From assembly GCA_022113835.1 (NCBI GenBank), contig JAILWY010000007.1, positions 9,277,001-9,341,000 on the forward strand: a DNA stretch of 64,000 nt, in the 5' to 3' direction. Positions 49,600 through 59,972 of the stretch are shown here, piece after piece. Under the pieces are notes generated by a model. That model made no database searches and was not told where the DNA came from. It worked only from the letters and a program-made list of their open reading frames with translations. Position 1 is the stretch's first letter; every line of letters starts with the position of its first letter. The position numbers and the translations under genes are program-made. Source of the DNA: Atopsyche davidsoni. Its lineage: Eukaryota > Arthropoda > Insecta > Trichoptera > Hydrobiosidae.

Positions 49600-50000
49600 A
49601 CTCTATGGATTCGATACGTTTGCAATGCGAGGAGACTTCACCGGCCGGTATCTATAATAGAAAGGAGAGAAGACGCGGAAGCGGGCCGGCCGAATTAGAA
49701 CCGCGGACGAAGGAGAGGTCCGAGGGTCGAGAGAAGCCGAGGAAGCCGGCGACGGTGCGCCCGGATCGTGAGGTAACGCGACGGAGGTCCTTGAAATTAT
49801 TCACACGAATCCGGCGCGGCATGGCGCCATAAAAATATCCAGTTTGCGCATAAAAAAAACATCTTCTCTCTCGCGCTACTTCCCCGGCGGCCATCTGCTT
49901 CCCGAAGCGCGCCCGTCTGCTCCGGAAGGCGGGTCGAGGAATCGCTTTTGGCCGGCAGAAAACCGTTTCGGTTTCGAATCGCATTTTCGTAAAAATAGTT
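49600..50000 (-). promoter_or_regulatory. CpG-rich promoter-like tract
   Basis: Dense CpG, and on the minus strand GCAGATGGCCGCC (near 49890), which resembles a YY1/initiator element of TATA-less promoters. It lies upstream of the proline-rich exon in the same orientation. Long open frames on both strands are attributed to base composition. Confidence 0.3.
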
Positions 50001-50004
50001 TCAT

Positions 50005-50740
50005 CTATTCCCTTTTTGTTGATATTTGGTAGCCCGTGTGTGTATGTTTTCGATCATAACCGATCGACCGCTCGTCCCAGGCGTGCGATCACCGTTGGCG
50101 ATATTCATGTTTTGGAAAATCAATTTGTAATATTCAATCAAATTCGAGCGTCAGCATTCCTCTTGAATGAAAAAATTAGCTTTACGTGATTAGAATCAAA
50201 AAAATAATATGAAGTATTTGACAATATACGCGTCAAATACTAGAATTCGCGGTTTGGCCGAGTGACGTCACCGCGCCGCGAAGAACCTCGTCGGATCCAT
50301 CGCCTCGTGTTTTATATGAGATAAATTTATTAAGGCATATATATATAATCGTATGACGCAATGTATATGCAATCAAAAAGTGTTATTTTTTAAAATTACT
50401 CATTATTCTCTTCCACATTTACCCAGGAACAAAGTATGAGAGTATTTTAGTATTTACATACAAAAACTGGTACAAATTTAGATGAATCAAAAAAATATGA
50501 ACAGCATGCTGTCGGTGTGATCTTTTTACAGTGGCGAACAGTTTTTAGATATATTTATTTTATTGTTAATAAATAATAATAAATCGTTGTTCTAAGATCA
50601 CAAAAAAATATTTATTTGTTTTATTGATATTTAACAGTCTTTAAATGTAACAACAAGTGGGCATCACTCCCGTGATTATGCCACACCCGGCATCGCCAGG
50701 CAACTCGGTCAAAACAACCGTCCAAGTCATTTCTCAGATA
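50005..50740. other. Spacer with one CRE-like site
   Basis: AT-rich. A perfect TGACGTCA lies at 50263-50270 inside a short GC block. No gene. Confidence 0.4.
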
Positions 50741-50745
50741 AACTT

Positions 50746-50751
50746 TTTATT
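50746..50751 (-). terminator. Poly(A) signal AATAAA of the minus-strand VPV-repeat gene
   Basis: AATAAA on the minus strand, 75-80 bases past the stop at 50826. Confidence 0.55.
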
Positions 50752-50825
50752 ATCCAAATATAACGTGCACAATGGTTCTCTTAATCCATAGGAAGTATTT
50801 CAACTTATCAATGGCATGTATAACT

Positions 50826-52364
50826 TTAACCAAAGTTCTGAGCAGCCAGTGCGCCGCTCGGACCGAATAGATTAAAGTTTTGAAACGCTTGGATTCCGTT
50901 GCTGGCGCCCTGAAGCGACCCCGAGAGCAGCCCGGTCGTGTCCAGCCCCTGCAGGCCGCCCAGCCCGCCCAGCTGTAGGCCCAGCTGCGGACCCAGCTGC
51001 GAGCCCAGCTGCAGGCCTAGCTGAGGGCCCAGCTGCGGGCCCAGCTGCGAGCCCAGCTGCGGGCCTAGTTGCGGACCCAGCTGCAGGCCTAGCTGCGGGC
51101 CTAGCTGCAAGCCCAGCTGCGAGCCCTGCTGCGGGCTCAGCTGCGGCACTTGGACGGGAACCGGCACGACCTGCTGCACCGCCACCGGCTGCGCCACGGG
51201 CACGCTCACCGGCACGGGCTGGGGGAAGGGGATCCCCACCGCGCGGTGCACGATCACCGGCACGGGCTGTGCGAACGGAACCCCCACGGGCCGGGGCACC
51301 GGAAACGCCACGGCGCGGGGCACATCTACCAGCACCCCCTGCGGGACGTCCACCCTGACAGCTCGCGGAACGTCGACCGGCACGTGCACTCTCACGGGAA
51401 CGGGGACGTGTCTGGTGATCGGAACGGGCACCGCTTGCGGCACTGCGACTCCCACCACGTTGTTCACGGTGGACACGGTCTGTCTGGATAGACCCGCGCT
51501 TGAAATACCCTGGATTCTAGGAGATATGAGGTTCCCGCTGATTCCGCCAATTTCTGGAGGAATCAAGCTCTCGCTGACGCCCAGATTAGGAGCCGTAACC
51601 TGTCTGATCGCCTGATCGAAGCTCGGATGAAGTTGTCGGTTGAAAACGGGATTGAAGTTGTTGAAGCGCGGTGAAAGACCTGCACCGAAGATTCCCGAGT
51701 GCAGTTGTCGCTTGCCGATGACTCTGTACTGAGTGTACTGGTGCTGGCTGGTTGCCGGGATGCACGCCGCCACTGCTGCCAACAGTACCTGCATAAATGG
51801 CATCAAACAATCCCATAAAAAAAACATATCATTTATGTAATGAACGCCAGCCCTCTTTCGCTGTTACGTTATCCAGATTTCTTAATAATAGTATTACATT
51901 CAACTGACGTTAGATCTAATTGAGATGTTTGTATTTGAATGTTATGCTGCTTGGGTACATTACTCCCAGAACAAACATACCCTATGGATTTCTTTAATTT
52001 TTACAAACTGCACCAAGCTTACTCCGGGTAGAGCTGCTGAGGATAGTGCGCAATAAGATGAGAGGAAGCAGTGAGTAAGACAGACAAAAGATACATTGGA
52101 CTATCAGACATAGGGAATGAGCTGTGTTGGGTTGGATAAGGTTAAGTTATAAGGGCTTTCGCCAGAAGATGAGGAGGGGTGGGGGGAGAAACAGCGTCCA
52201 GCGGCACTACCTCGACGTGTCTCCGGTTTAGGGCAGGAATTACTTGCGAAGAAATGCGAATGAAAATCCCACGCTTCTGCCGGGTGTGACGTGGTAATGG
52301 TTAAAATAGTTAAAATTACTTATCGAGTATGGCTCTTACTGACCATTAAGCTCCTGACTGCCAT
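50826..52364 (-). CDS. Secreted VPV / QLGxQLGPQ repeat protein, probable cuticular matrix protein
   Basis: Two exons, 52364-52344 (MAVRSLM) and 51788-50826, joined in phase 0, give 327 residues. Splicing creates a clean signal peptide, MAVRSLMVLLAAVAACIPAT, which is why this start was chosen over an unspliced ATG; an in-frame ATG at 52373 would add MHD. After the signal comes a dibasic KRQ, then a non-repetitive region. A Val-Pro block follows (ITRHVPVPVRVHVPVDVPRA, PVGVPFAQPVPV), then about 15 copies of a four-residue QLG[LPS] unit to the end, with tail FNLFGPSGALAAQNFG. Low-complexity secreted proteins of this kind are typical of insect cuticle or other extracellular matrix. It is paralogous to the gene at 54985-57514. 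Specific role unknown. Confidence 0.82.
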
Positions 52365-52389
52365 GTCGTGCATGCCCCTGCCTTGCCTA

Positions 52390-52424
52390 GACTGAGCTTT
52401 GCTTATACCGGACTTCCTTATATA
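52390..52424 (-). promoter_or_regulatory. Core promoter: TATATAAGG and TCAGTC initiator
   Basis: TATATAAGG at 52424-52416 and TCAGTC near 52395-52390, about 30 bases apart on the minus strand, which is the arthropod TATA/initiator spacing. The ATG follows about 25 bases later. Confidence 0.7.
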
Positions 52425-52682
52425 TGCCGCTGGTGTCTTTAAATGTAGACGGAAGCTCTATCCGGCATGCAGGTATAAGAAAACTTTAACGGCGGTGATG
52501 CATCTTTAAACCTTTAATAACGTTTTGGTTGGTAAATTATTAACCATAAAAATAAATTAGTTATATTTTTGACCAGTGACGTCTCGAGGTAGTTTTGAGA
52601 CGAGGCCAAAAAAACTTTATCTTCGCTAGCAAATTTCCGAAGCTAAATTTGAATATTGATTACTTCAAAAAATCACATTTGT

Positions 52683-52698
52683 ATATATATATTCACAC

Positions 52699-52740
<42 letters not shown>
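52683..52740. repeat. (TA)n microsatellite
   Basis: Long near-perfect TA run, interrupted once by CACACG. Confidence 0.9.
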
Positions 52741-52743
<3 letters not shown>

Positions 52744-52814
52744 TGTGTGTTTATAACCTTTGAAATGTCATTTATTTGTCTTTCATATTCATTAATTTGT
52801 ATATTTTCTTGCAG

Positions 52815-53085
52815 ATCTGTGAGAAAGATGGCTTTCCCAGCAACATTTGCTCGATATGCTGAATACCGCATTTGAATTCAAGCATAAATGTGAATTGTCA
52901 GATACGAAGCTCAGAAGTTGTATTTCTACAGAAACCCTGATGATATAAGATTCAGAGTATCATTTCGATTTTCCTGAAGATGATTTCTATCTAGTTAATA
53001 CGAAATCGCTGGACGATTTGTAGAAATTTAAAACAGATATTGATGTTAAAGTATTTGATTGGCTAGATGTTACGATGCAAGTTAT
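52815..53085 (+). pseudogene. ZAD zinc-finger-associated-domain exon, decayed
   Basis: After an acceptor TTTTCTTGCAG the plus strand reads ICEKDGFPSNICSIC and, after a frame change, LNTAFEFKHKCELSDTKLRS. This is the second half of a ZAD: the C-x-x-C pair, then the F-K-x-K-C-E-x-S-D-x-x-L-R motif. Such domains head many insect C2H2 zinc-finger transcription factors. Two further in-frame stops follow, and no zinc fingers are present. It is an isolated dead exon in the intergenic space between the two VPV-repeat genes. Confidence 0.65.
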
Positions 53086-53100
53086 ATATATATATATATA

Positions 53101-53215
53101 GAAATTCAATATTTTTGACAGAGAGTACTTGTACTTGAGTCGGCGAAACCGGTCATCAATAAAAATCTATATGTGGAAAAATACTTGAGTGATCAAGTAT
53201 TTTACTTATTATTTA
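53101..53215 (+). repeat. Rearranged copy of the dispersed repeat
   Basis: The first 31 bases match the head of the copy at 42079. The following block (CGGCGAAACCGGTCATCAAT, AAAAATCTATATGTGGAA) is the reverse complement of that copy's interior. It ends in the palindrome AAATACTTGAGTGATCAAGTATTTT (each half 10-12 bases). Confidence 0.6.
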
Positions 53216-53219
53216 AAAT

Positions 53220-53550
53220 ATATATATATTCATTTATTTTTATTTTTTATACGAAAAAACTTATTAAATATGACGTGTTCACAGTAAACACCTGGTTTCA
53301 TAAATAAGTTATATAAATGTGGAGAATTGCTTGAATGTAAGCAAAGAATGCTCTCGAGTCAAGTGGCCACATAAGAGTTCCATCTACAGTAGATCTAGTT
53401 TCCTCGGAACTGGATTACCCGCCACGCAATATGTAACGCTCAGGAAGTCGCTCAGGGAGCCCAGGCCGGCGCGTCTAACGCTCACCGAGTATGCCCACCC
53501 ACCTAGAAGCTTCAAACTAGAGATGCTACTGCCCTGATGCTACTTTCGCC
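53220..53550. other. Possible internal LTR-element debris
   Basis: GC-richer than its flanks. The minus strand shows SLSDFLSVTYCVAGNPVPRK in one frame, next to the probable LTR, but the frame is interrupted. No confident identity. Confidence 0.25.
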
Positions 53551-53559
53551 ATTGGTAAG

Positions 53560-53945
53560 GTTGATCTAACCAATTTCGCCGAAGTATTATGATGAGTTGG
53601 AGTCTCCGATGTCGTTGATGTGATGTCGTGGTTGCAGGATTGATGTATGGTTGGAAATCAGAAGGCTGGCGAAATATTTGCGTATTCGCAGTTTATTCAG
53701 TACACTGGTTAGAAATATACGTGGTTACTGCTTCGATGCCGCGAAGTCTCTCTGGAGAAGCCGCTTATATAGGGTCCCGCTGCCTTTGTGGATAGCGTAA
53801 ACAGGAAGGATCATTGCGAGGACATCTCACCTGAAATACGATCGCCTTTCGACTGACCGCTAATTACTATAGGTTTATGTCATATTTTAATGGGCCGTCT
53901 AATAAAATATCTAATGGATTAAGGGTCGAATGTCACATTCCAACA
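53560..53945 (-). mobile_element. Probable LTR (solo or with decayed interior)
   Basis: On the minus strand it begins TGTTGGAATGTGACATTCGA (53945 downward). It has TATATAAG (53771-53764), then GAGAGACTTCG, then AATAAA (53697-53692). That gives the U3-TATA-R-AATAAA-U5 order of a retrotransposon LTR at realistic spacing. The 3' end is not fixed (about 53560), and no matching second LTR or target duplication was found. Confidence 0.5.
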
Positions 53946-53949
53946 GGCC

Positions 53950-54900
53950 TTAAGACACGTGTTCCGATGTAGGTACTAACCCCTACACTTCGATATGTGT
54001 GCACCCTGTGTACAGGTATTTCAATTTCTTCAAGGTCTTTTCTAGTTATCTCACGTGCGTGAGATGCTCCCGAATCATACCAGTTTCCGTACAGCATTTC
54101 CGATTGAAGCTGAAGAGCGGAAAAGCCACTTCTCGCGATCTATCTGACCGAGCCCTCGAAGAGCGAAAGCTCAACGATCGGTAGACCTTGCATGTTCGTA
54201 TTGCTGTGAAGAGATTAATTTTTGTTTAAACTTTTGAAAGTTTCTAAATGATAGGATCGCTATACGTGCATGTCTTTTATACAAATATATTTTACTATTG
54301 AGATTGTAAACGGTATTCGTATGAACTCAGTTTTGCTGACGTATCCACATACACACTTATAGGTATAAGTTGTCTCTATAATTTTCTGATTTTTTATCTA
54401 AAATTAAACTAAGTATCGATTTTAATTTTTTTTCGTTTTTATTTTACTGACAATGGCATTTCCAACGTTTTCTAACAATGAATCGACGCTTATCGAATCG
54501 GCCGAAACGCATCGCTTTTTCTTTTTCGTCCCTTCTTCGGACCGAGGTTGACGAGCGTCATCCCGAGTGCACGCTGAAATAGCATTCTACGCCCTGACAG
54601 ATTTTTCTATTTCTTCTCAATATTTAAAGTTTTAGTCTGAATAAAATTCAAAGAGGTGTCCCTCTTTCCGCGAAACGTCGACGGAACTGACGCCGAACCG
54701 CGAGGACGCATCCCGATCCGTTCCCGGCCCGCTCCAACTGCATCTGGCGAGATCTCTTCAACCCTCGACCTTTTTTTGCTTTTTTTTTTTTTTCACAAAT
54801 ACCAATGAATAGCAAACTGTTTTGTGTCTCAGTGATGGTGCTACAGGTGCCCGTGCAGATTCAACACGAAGCCCTGTCACCCTGGCGAGTCTGGCGGGTC
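53950..54900. other. Non-coding stretch
   Basis: Short frames only. A GC-rich segment 54660-54900 leads into the promoter of the plus-strand VPV-repeat gene. Confidence 0.4.
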
Positions 54901-54929
54901 TGGTGGGTCTGGCGGAGGGGGCGGCCGCC

Positions 54930-54936
54930 TATATAG
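54930..54936 (+). promoter_or_regulatory. TATA box (TATATAG) of the plus-strand VPV-repeat gene
   Basis: TATATAG in a GC-rich setting, 55 bases before the ATG at 54985. No clear TCAGT initiator was seen at +30. Confidence 0.6.
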
Positions 54937-54984
54937 CCCGAGCCTCGCGCCGCCAAGCATAGCCGGACGCGCGCCCCAACAGTC

Positions 54985-57514
54985 ATGAAGCATTTAGTAA
55001 GTTGACTTGTGCAATCAAAACATAAAACAAAACTATTTATTGTTGAGACTAAGCGAACGAATATTTGTCAGGTAAAATAAAATTTTACTCAACAGCGTTT
55101 CATCGTTGAGTGTAATTTTATTTTCCCGTTGCGTTACCTGTCGGCGTCGTCCGTTCCCGCTGCTATCGCGATATCGCTTATCAGAGAAGTCATTTATTTA
55201 ACCCGCATGACGTATCGATCGGCTCGATGCGGACAACCCGGATCTTGACGGGTGATTTTCAAACTCGGGACTGTGCTTTTTTAATCAGAACTAACAGCCG
55301 CAAGTGTGACTACTGACCCACAGATGTCTCACCAAGTGATAAACTCGGACATTGCAGTTTTGATCTAAATGCATAGATGGCAGTTCAACTCGTTATCGAG
55401 TTCTTTAAATATATATATATTTATATACATATATATATATACATATTTATAGTTAGTATACATTTATATTCAATGAGTATTTTTAATAATGTTTTGCTGT
55501 TGGCCATCACCACTATTTAAAATGGAAATACTTACCAAATAGAAATCTCACTATTTATCATTTTGTTGAGTATTGTAAAACGACAACTACTCGGGTCTCC
55601 TCTGGGCCCTCATTTTCGACGTCTCCGTTGGAAAATGAACGATTGAAAGGAGCCGACACGGCAACGGGTCAGACGCACGAGAGCCGGCCAATTCCGGGGA
55701 CCGTGTTTCCACACGTAACAACGAAGAGTATTAACAAATACTTGTGGTCAAAAAAAATGTGGTCATATTTAATATTCGTCCGCGATTTCCGGTCACGTCT
55801 CCAACAATTTATACACAATATAATGCTGCACTTGGCACTCGCAGAAAGTCCAGAATTTTTTCAGATCTTCAAATATTGACATAACACCATGTTCAACTGT
55901 CCACCTTTATATTCTTGACACGGCTACTTTGAATCGACAAATAATGCGGAAATACTGAGTAAATGACTGCAATTCAATATTTCAGCTGATCGCCTGTCTG
56001 ATGGCAGCTGCGGTGTCCGCGAGCCCCTTCCGCGGCCATCTCCTGAAGCGGCAGGCGGAACTGGAGCTAGGAGGCGCCCTGGGCCCGGCGGGAGGTCTGG
56101 GGGCTCTCCTCGGGGCGCGCCTAGCGGGGGGGGGCCTCGCGCCCCAGCAGGGCCTCGGGCTCCAGCAGGGCCTCGGGCTCCAGCAGGGCCTCGGGCTCCA
56201 GCCAGGCCTCGGGCTTCAGCCGGGTCTCGCACCCCAGCCAGGCCTCGGGCTCCAGCAGGGCCTCGCTCTCCAGCCGGGCCTCGGACTCCAGCCAGGCCTC
56301 GGGCTTCAGCAGGGCCTCGCTCTCCAGCCAGGCCTCGGGCTCCAGCCAGGCCTCGCTCCCCAGCCAGGCCTTGGGCTTCAGCCGGGCCTCGGACGCCAGA
56401 CGGGACCGCCCGCCGTGATCGGCCATGACTTCCACACCACCATCACGCGGCACATCGGGGTTCCTTTCGCTCAGCCCTTCGCCCTCCCGTTCCTGCAGCA
56501 CATCGGTGTGCCGTTTAGGGTAAATATTTTAATTCGAATTTATATTTGCATGGCATACAATATATGTACTCGAATGGTGCTCTTCGGTTGTATTTTCTGA
56601 AAGCTACTTACTATTTTTCAAAAAATAATTCTCGAACGAGAGTACAGCAATCAAAACATTAACAAAAATATATCGGTTAGGACATGAAATAAATCACCGG
56701 ACCCGAGAAATTTTAAACCATTTCAACGGTTCAACGAGTGATAATTGAAATAACATCACACGTTGCCCGCAGGTGGTGGTGGCTGTGCCCGTGGACAGGC
56801 CCTTCGCAGTCCCGGTGGCGCGCCAGTTCCCTATCCCGGTGGACCGCCCAGTTCCCGTGGCCGTGGACCGACCGTTCCCCGTGGCGCTGCCGAGGCCCGT
56901 GGCCGTGCCGATCGTCCGACAGGTGATTCGAGTTCATTTAAATATACTTCGCAATCGGCAGATACGAGTCTACTGACTCGGATTCGAAGATCGAAAACGG
57001 AATTCGCTCAGGGAATGCCAAGGGGGAGCCGGCGATGTCTAACATATTATCGTTTTATTGAGCATCCGCACACTTCTGACCCCTGAAGGTTGGTTTGCCT
57101 TCGCTTTTACTCGTCAACAGAGTGAAAATCTGAACCCCCAGATAATCGACACGTCTCGTGGCCGACTCGTTTGGCAGCCGAGAAGCTGAGCGCCATCACA
57201 CAGGCGACACGAGGTTACAAAGATTACAGATTTTTGGCACGTTTCAGGTGGGAGTACCGGTCCCCCGGCCCTTCCCGGTGGGGGTGGCTACCCCTGTCCG
57301 AGTTCCTGTAGCGCAACAGATCCCGGTAGCCGTTCCCGTTCCGGGACCAGTGATCGATAACGACCTGGTCAATCTTGGAAATAGCATCGGCTTGGGCAGC
57401 AACATCGGCACAGGGAGCGGCATCGGCTTTGGGAGTAACATCGGTTCAGGAACTGACTTCGGCTTGAGCAACAACCCCGTCTTGGGGAACACCATTGGCG
57501 GCAACGCATTTTGA
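54985..57514 (+). CDS. Secreted QGLGLQ / VPV-repeat protein, probable cuticular matrix protein
   Basis: Exons are 54985-54996 (MKHL), 55986-56519, 56773-56922 and 57248-57514, all phase 0, giving 320 residues. The spliced start MKHLLIACLMAAAVSASPFR is a signal peptide, followed by LLKRQAELE with a dibasic site. Then come about 20 short GLGLQ[QP] / LAPQPG units, PFAQPFALPFLQHIGVPFR, and a Val-Pro exon (VVVAVPVDRPFAVPVARQF). The last exon carries more VPV followed by Gly-Ser-Asn repeats (IGLGSNIGTGSGIGFGSNIG) and the end NTIGGNAF. It shares with the gene at 50826-52364 the signal/KRQ layout, GVPFAQP and Val-Pro blocks, and runs in the opposite direction (head to head). Structural extracellular role inferred. 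Confidence 0.82.
55400..55445. repeat. TA-rich microsatellite in intron 1
   Basis: TATATATATTTATATACATA-type tract. Confidence 0.7.
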
Positions 57515-58425
57515 CGCAACATTTCCAAATGTAGAATATATGTATGTCATTGAATTATTGTACCTCAATGGTTATAAACATGAATACATACTTTTAATAG
57601 TTTTATACAATTTTATATAAATCCGTCAAAAGTTTGATACTTGATGTTATATTCATACAGCTGTTGATATAGAATCTTAAATTCTGATCCCCAGTGTTTG
57701 TTGATTGGTTTTAGATAACACAATACATGTTAAGCTTTTTCGGTTTACGGGTGAGCATAATATAATCCCGCGTACCAGCCGAATCCGCCTAGATGAGATA
57801 CCACTGTGCGCATCATCTGCGTTTGATTTATTAGACATTTATAGTTTTTGCAGTGGTAGAAAGAACCGATGAACACTATGACTCGGTATATCTGAGCAGG
57901 GACTCCCCCTTCTTGAACATCGCGCATCAGCAAACAGGTACTCGATTGGCGATAATGCGATCACGTAATGTCTCTTTCGCGATATCTCCTAGTGGCTCAC
58001 GGCTGCCCTGGTCTTCCAGAGCGAGAGGTCCCTCAAGAGGACCCCTAACTCTCATTACCTCTATAATGTAAATAATACAATATTTTAAATATCTAATTGT
58101 TGTCTAAACATAAAATACATATATAAATATCTACTCAATAAATTGAAATCATTTTAAGATCATTTCAAAACTATATTTACTATATATAAAAATGTATTTA
58201 TTTCCCTATAGAATAATATAATATTTTGTTCACTAGTATGGATCAAAATAAATTTTGGCTTTATAATATTTTAAGAGTTCATAAAATCTATATGCACAAA
58301 CCTTACATCACCTACATGACATACAAATGCAACTCGTGAGAATGCTTAATCTAGATTTTTAATTTAATTCACAAGTATTCATTAGTTTTCAATGTACCCA
58401 CTAGCGAAACTACTGTAGTAGCCAA
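57515..58425. other. Spacer with an ambiguous 57.7-58.1 kb GC patch
   Basis: Around 57853-57935 the plus strand has an acceptor-like TTTTTGCAG, then VERTDEHYDSVYLSRDSPFL and a GTACTC donor-like site. The minus strand has a 62-codon frame ending VVSHLGGFGWYAGLYYAHP. Only one, or neither, can be real, so no gene is called. Confidence 0.3.

Positions 58426-58430
<5 letters not shown>

Positions 58431-58468
<38 letters not shown>
58431..58468. repeat. (TA)n microsatellite
   Basis: About 18 TA units. Confidence 0.9.
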
Positions 58469-58469
<1 letters not shown>

Positions 58470-59890
58470 TCCTGCTTTAACTAAATTCAAGATCCTTGTA
58501 AAGAGAACGTGTAAAAAATGTACCTGCACAAAAAATGTCCGTCTGCGAAGATCAACTGAATAATTGAATTTATAGTAACGATTGCCAATTAGGTTAAATG
58601 GAGCACTCGTTATGGAATGCATCCATCAGCCGCGCCGCTCGCAATCACGCAAACTCAACTCTATTCACGCAAAATTAAAAAAAATCGATTATTCTATACA
58701 TTATTTATTCATGTGGTATATGTATATATCACACGAATAGATCAAGTATAGAGTAAAGCGCTGCTTCGATGTTTTGTGTTAAAAGACGACCAGAGTATTT
58801 AATATCACTAATCGATCCAGTCTCTCTAATTTTTTATATAAAGACATGATTTACATTTGCAAGGTGCCAAACAAGCAAGGAAATGTCTTGTAAAAGACTA
58901 GCAAAAATCAAAAGAAAATTCCGAGTAATATTATGGGTTGTCATTTGATTTCGGTAACTTATTATAAGTGAAACGTATGTGTGTGCAACTTGGGATTGCA
59001 TAATTTTTATGATGACTATGTCAGGATAATGTATGAGATGAAACCGAAACATCAAGAGGTGCACAGAAAGTAGCGTCGTGCATTATAATGCGTATGAAAG
59101 TTATAACTATTCAAAATGTCTTTCCTTTTTACCAATTAACAGTGATTTTGGAAAAAAATAAATTACTTTACTACCCTTTACATTACTATGAATCGATATA
59201 ACAGTGTGGAAGAAAAAAATCATTTTCGATTTCGATTTTTGACAGAAAGCATTTGTGGAATTCCATTGTGATATTTTTAAAAATGAAAATTTTACATATG
59301 ACTTGGATCACTTTTATAATTACTTATACGAGTATATATATATGTATATATATATATATATTTATATGTTAGGATGTTAATTAATTCGCTTTAAACTCGA
59401 TGGACACTTCTGGCCGGGCAGGGAAAGGCTCGCCAGGCCGAGAGATGTCGATGGACTGGAAACCAGGCCGAGTCACACATGTACGGTTGACAACTACTTA
59501 TCGACTCCGAGTTTCCGAGATCGAAAACGATTTATTCGTTTGTAATAACTTTTATTAAATATAATGTGTAACAAATAAGCGTAAGCTTAAATTCGAAGCG
59601 TAGCTCTCGATTCATTTCTGAGTGCTTCTGCCAGCAGAGATGGATCATATACACATTCCTTTTTAAAGATTCAGAGAAGTCGTGGACATCTCGAAAAAAA
59701 CCACCAGTTGCGAACACTTCCACTGCCTCAATATTGTCACGAAAATTAATACAAAATTTGAAAATATAATTTTTCTTTATTGTATCGTATTAATATTGGT
59801 CGTCTAAACGTAAGGCGGAGTTTTAAAGCAAATGGCACGAATGTCTCGGCGCGGCTCGCAGGCCCTGGGAAGGCCGCCGACTGGTCGGGC
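58470..59890. other. Spacer between cuticle-type genes
   Basis: AT-rich. Includes a degraded head of the dispersed repeat at 59236-59268 (TTTTTGACAGAAAGC, TGGAATTCCA) and a TA tract at 59334-59362. No gene is supported. Confidence 0.45.
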
Positions 59891-59894
59891 CCGC

Positions 59895-59929
59895 TATAAA
59901 AGCCCTCGGCGAGGCTGCAGGACATCAGT
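59895..59929 (+). promoter_or_regulatory. Core promoter: TATAAAAG and ATCAGTC initiator
   Basis: TATAAAAG at 59895-59902 and TCAGT at 59925-59929 are spaced as in strong arthropod promoters. The ATG at 59973 leaves a 5' UTR of about 48 bases. Confidence 0.8.
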
Positions 59930-59972
59930 CGGTTCAGCCGGTGCTCTTCGCGGTTCCTCGATCTCCTCCAAC

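Noticed and set aside
49652..49984. 110-codon minus-strand and 75-codon plus-strand frames
   Set aside because: Arginine/proline-rich translations in both directions, typical of CpG-rich non-coding DNA. Treated as promoter-like tract.
51150..51615. Plus-strand frames rich in His, Gly and Arg
   Set aside because: Antisense shadows of the minus-strand VPV-repeat gene.
56121..56501. 126-codon minus-strand frame (EAWLEPEALL repeats)
   Set aside because: Antisense shadow of the repetitive exon of the plus-strand gene.
57745..57935. Minus-strand frame ending GGFGWYAGLYYAHP, or plus-strand exon VERTDEHYDSVY
   Set aside because: Mutually exclusive readings of one GC patch with weak splice evidence; neither is firm enough to call.
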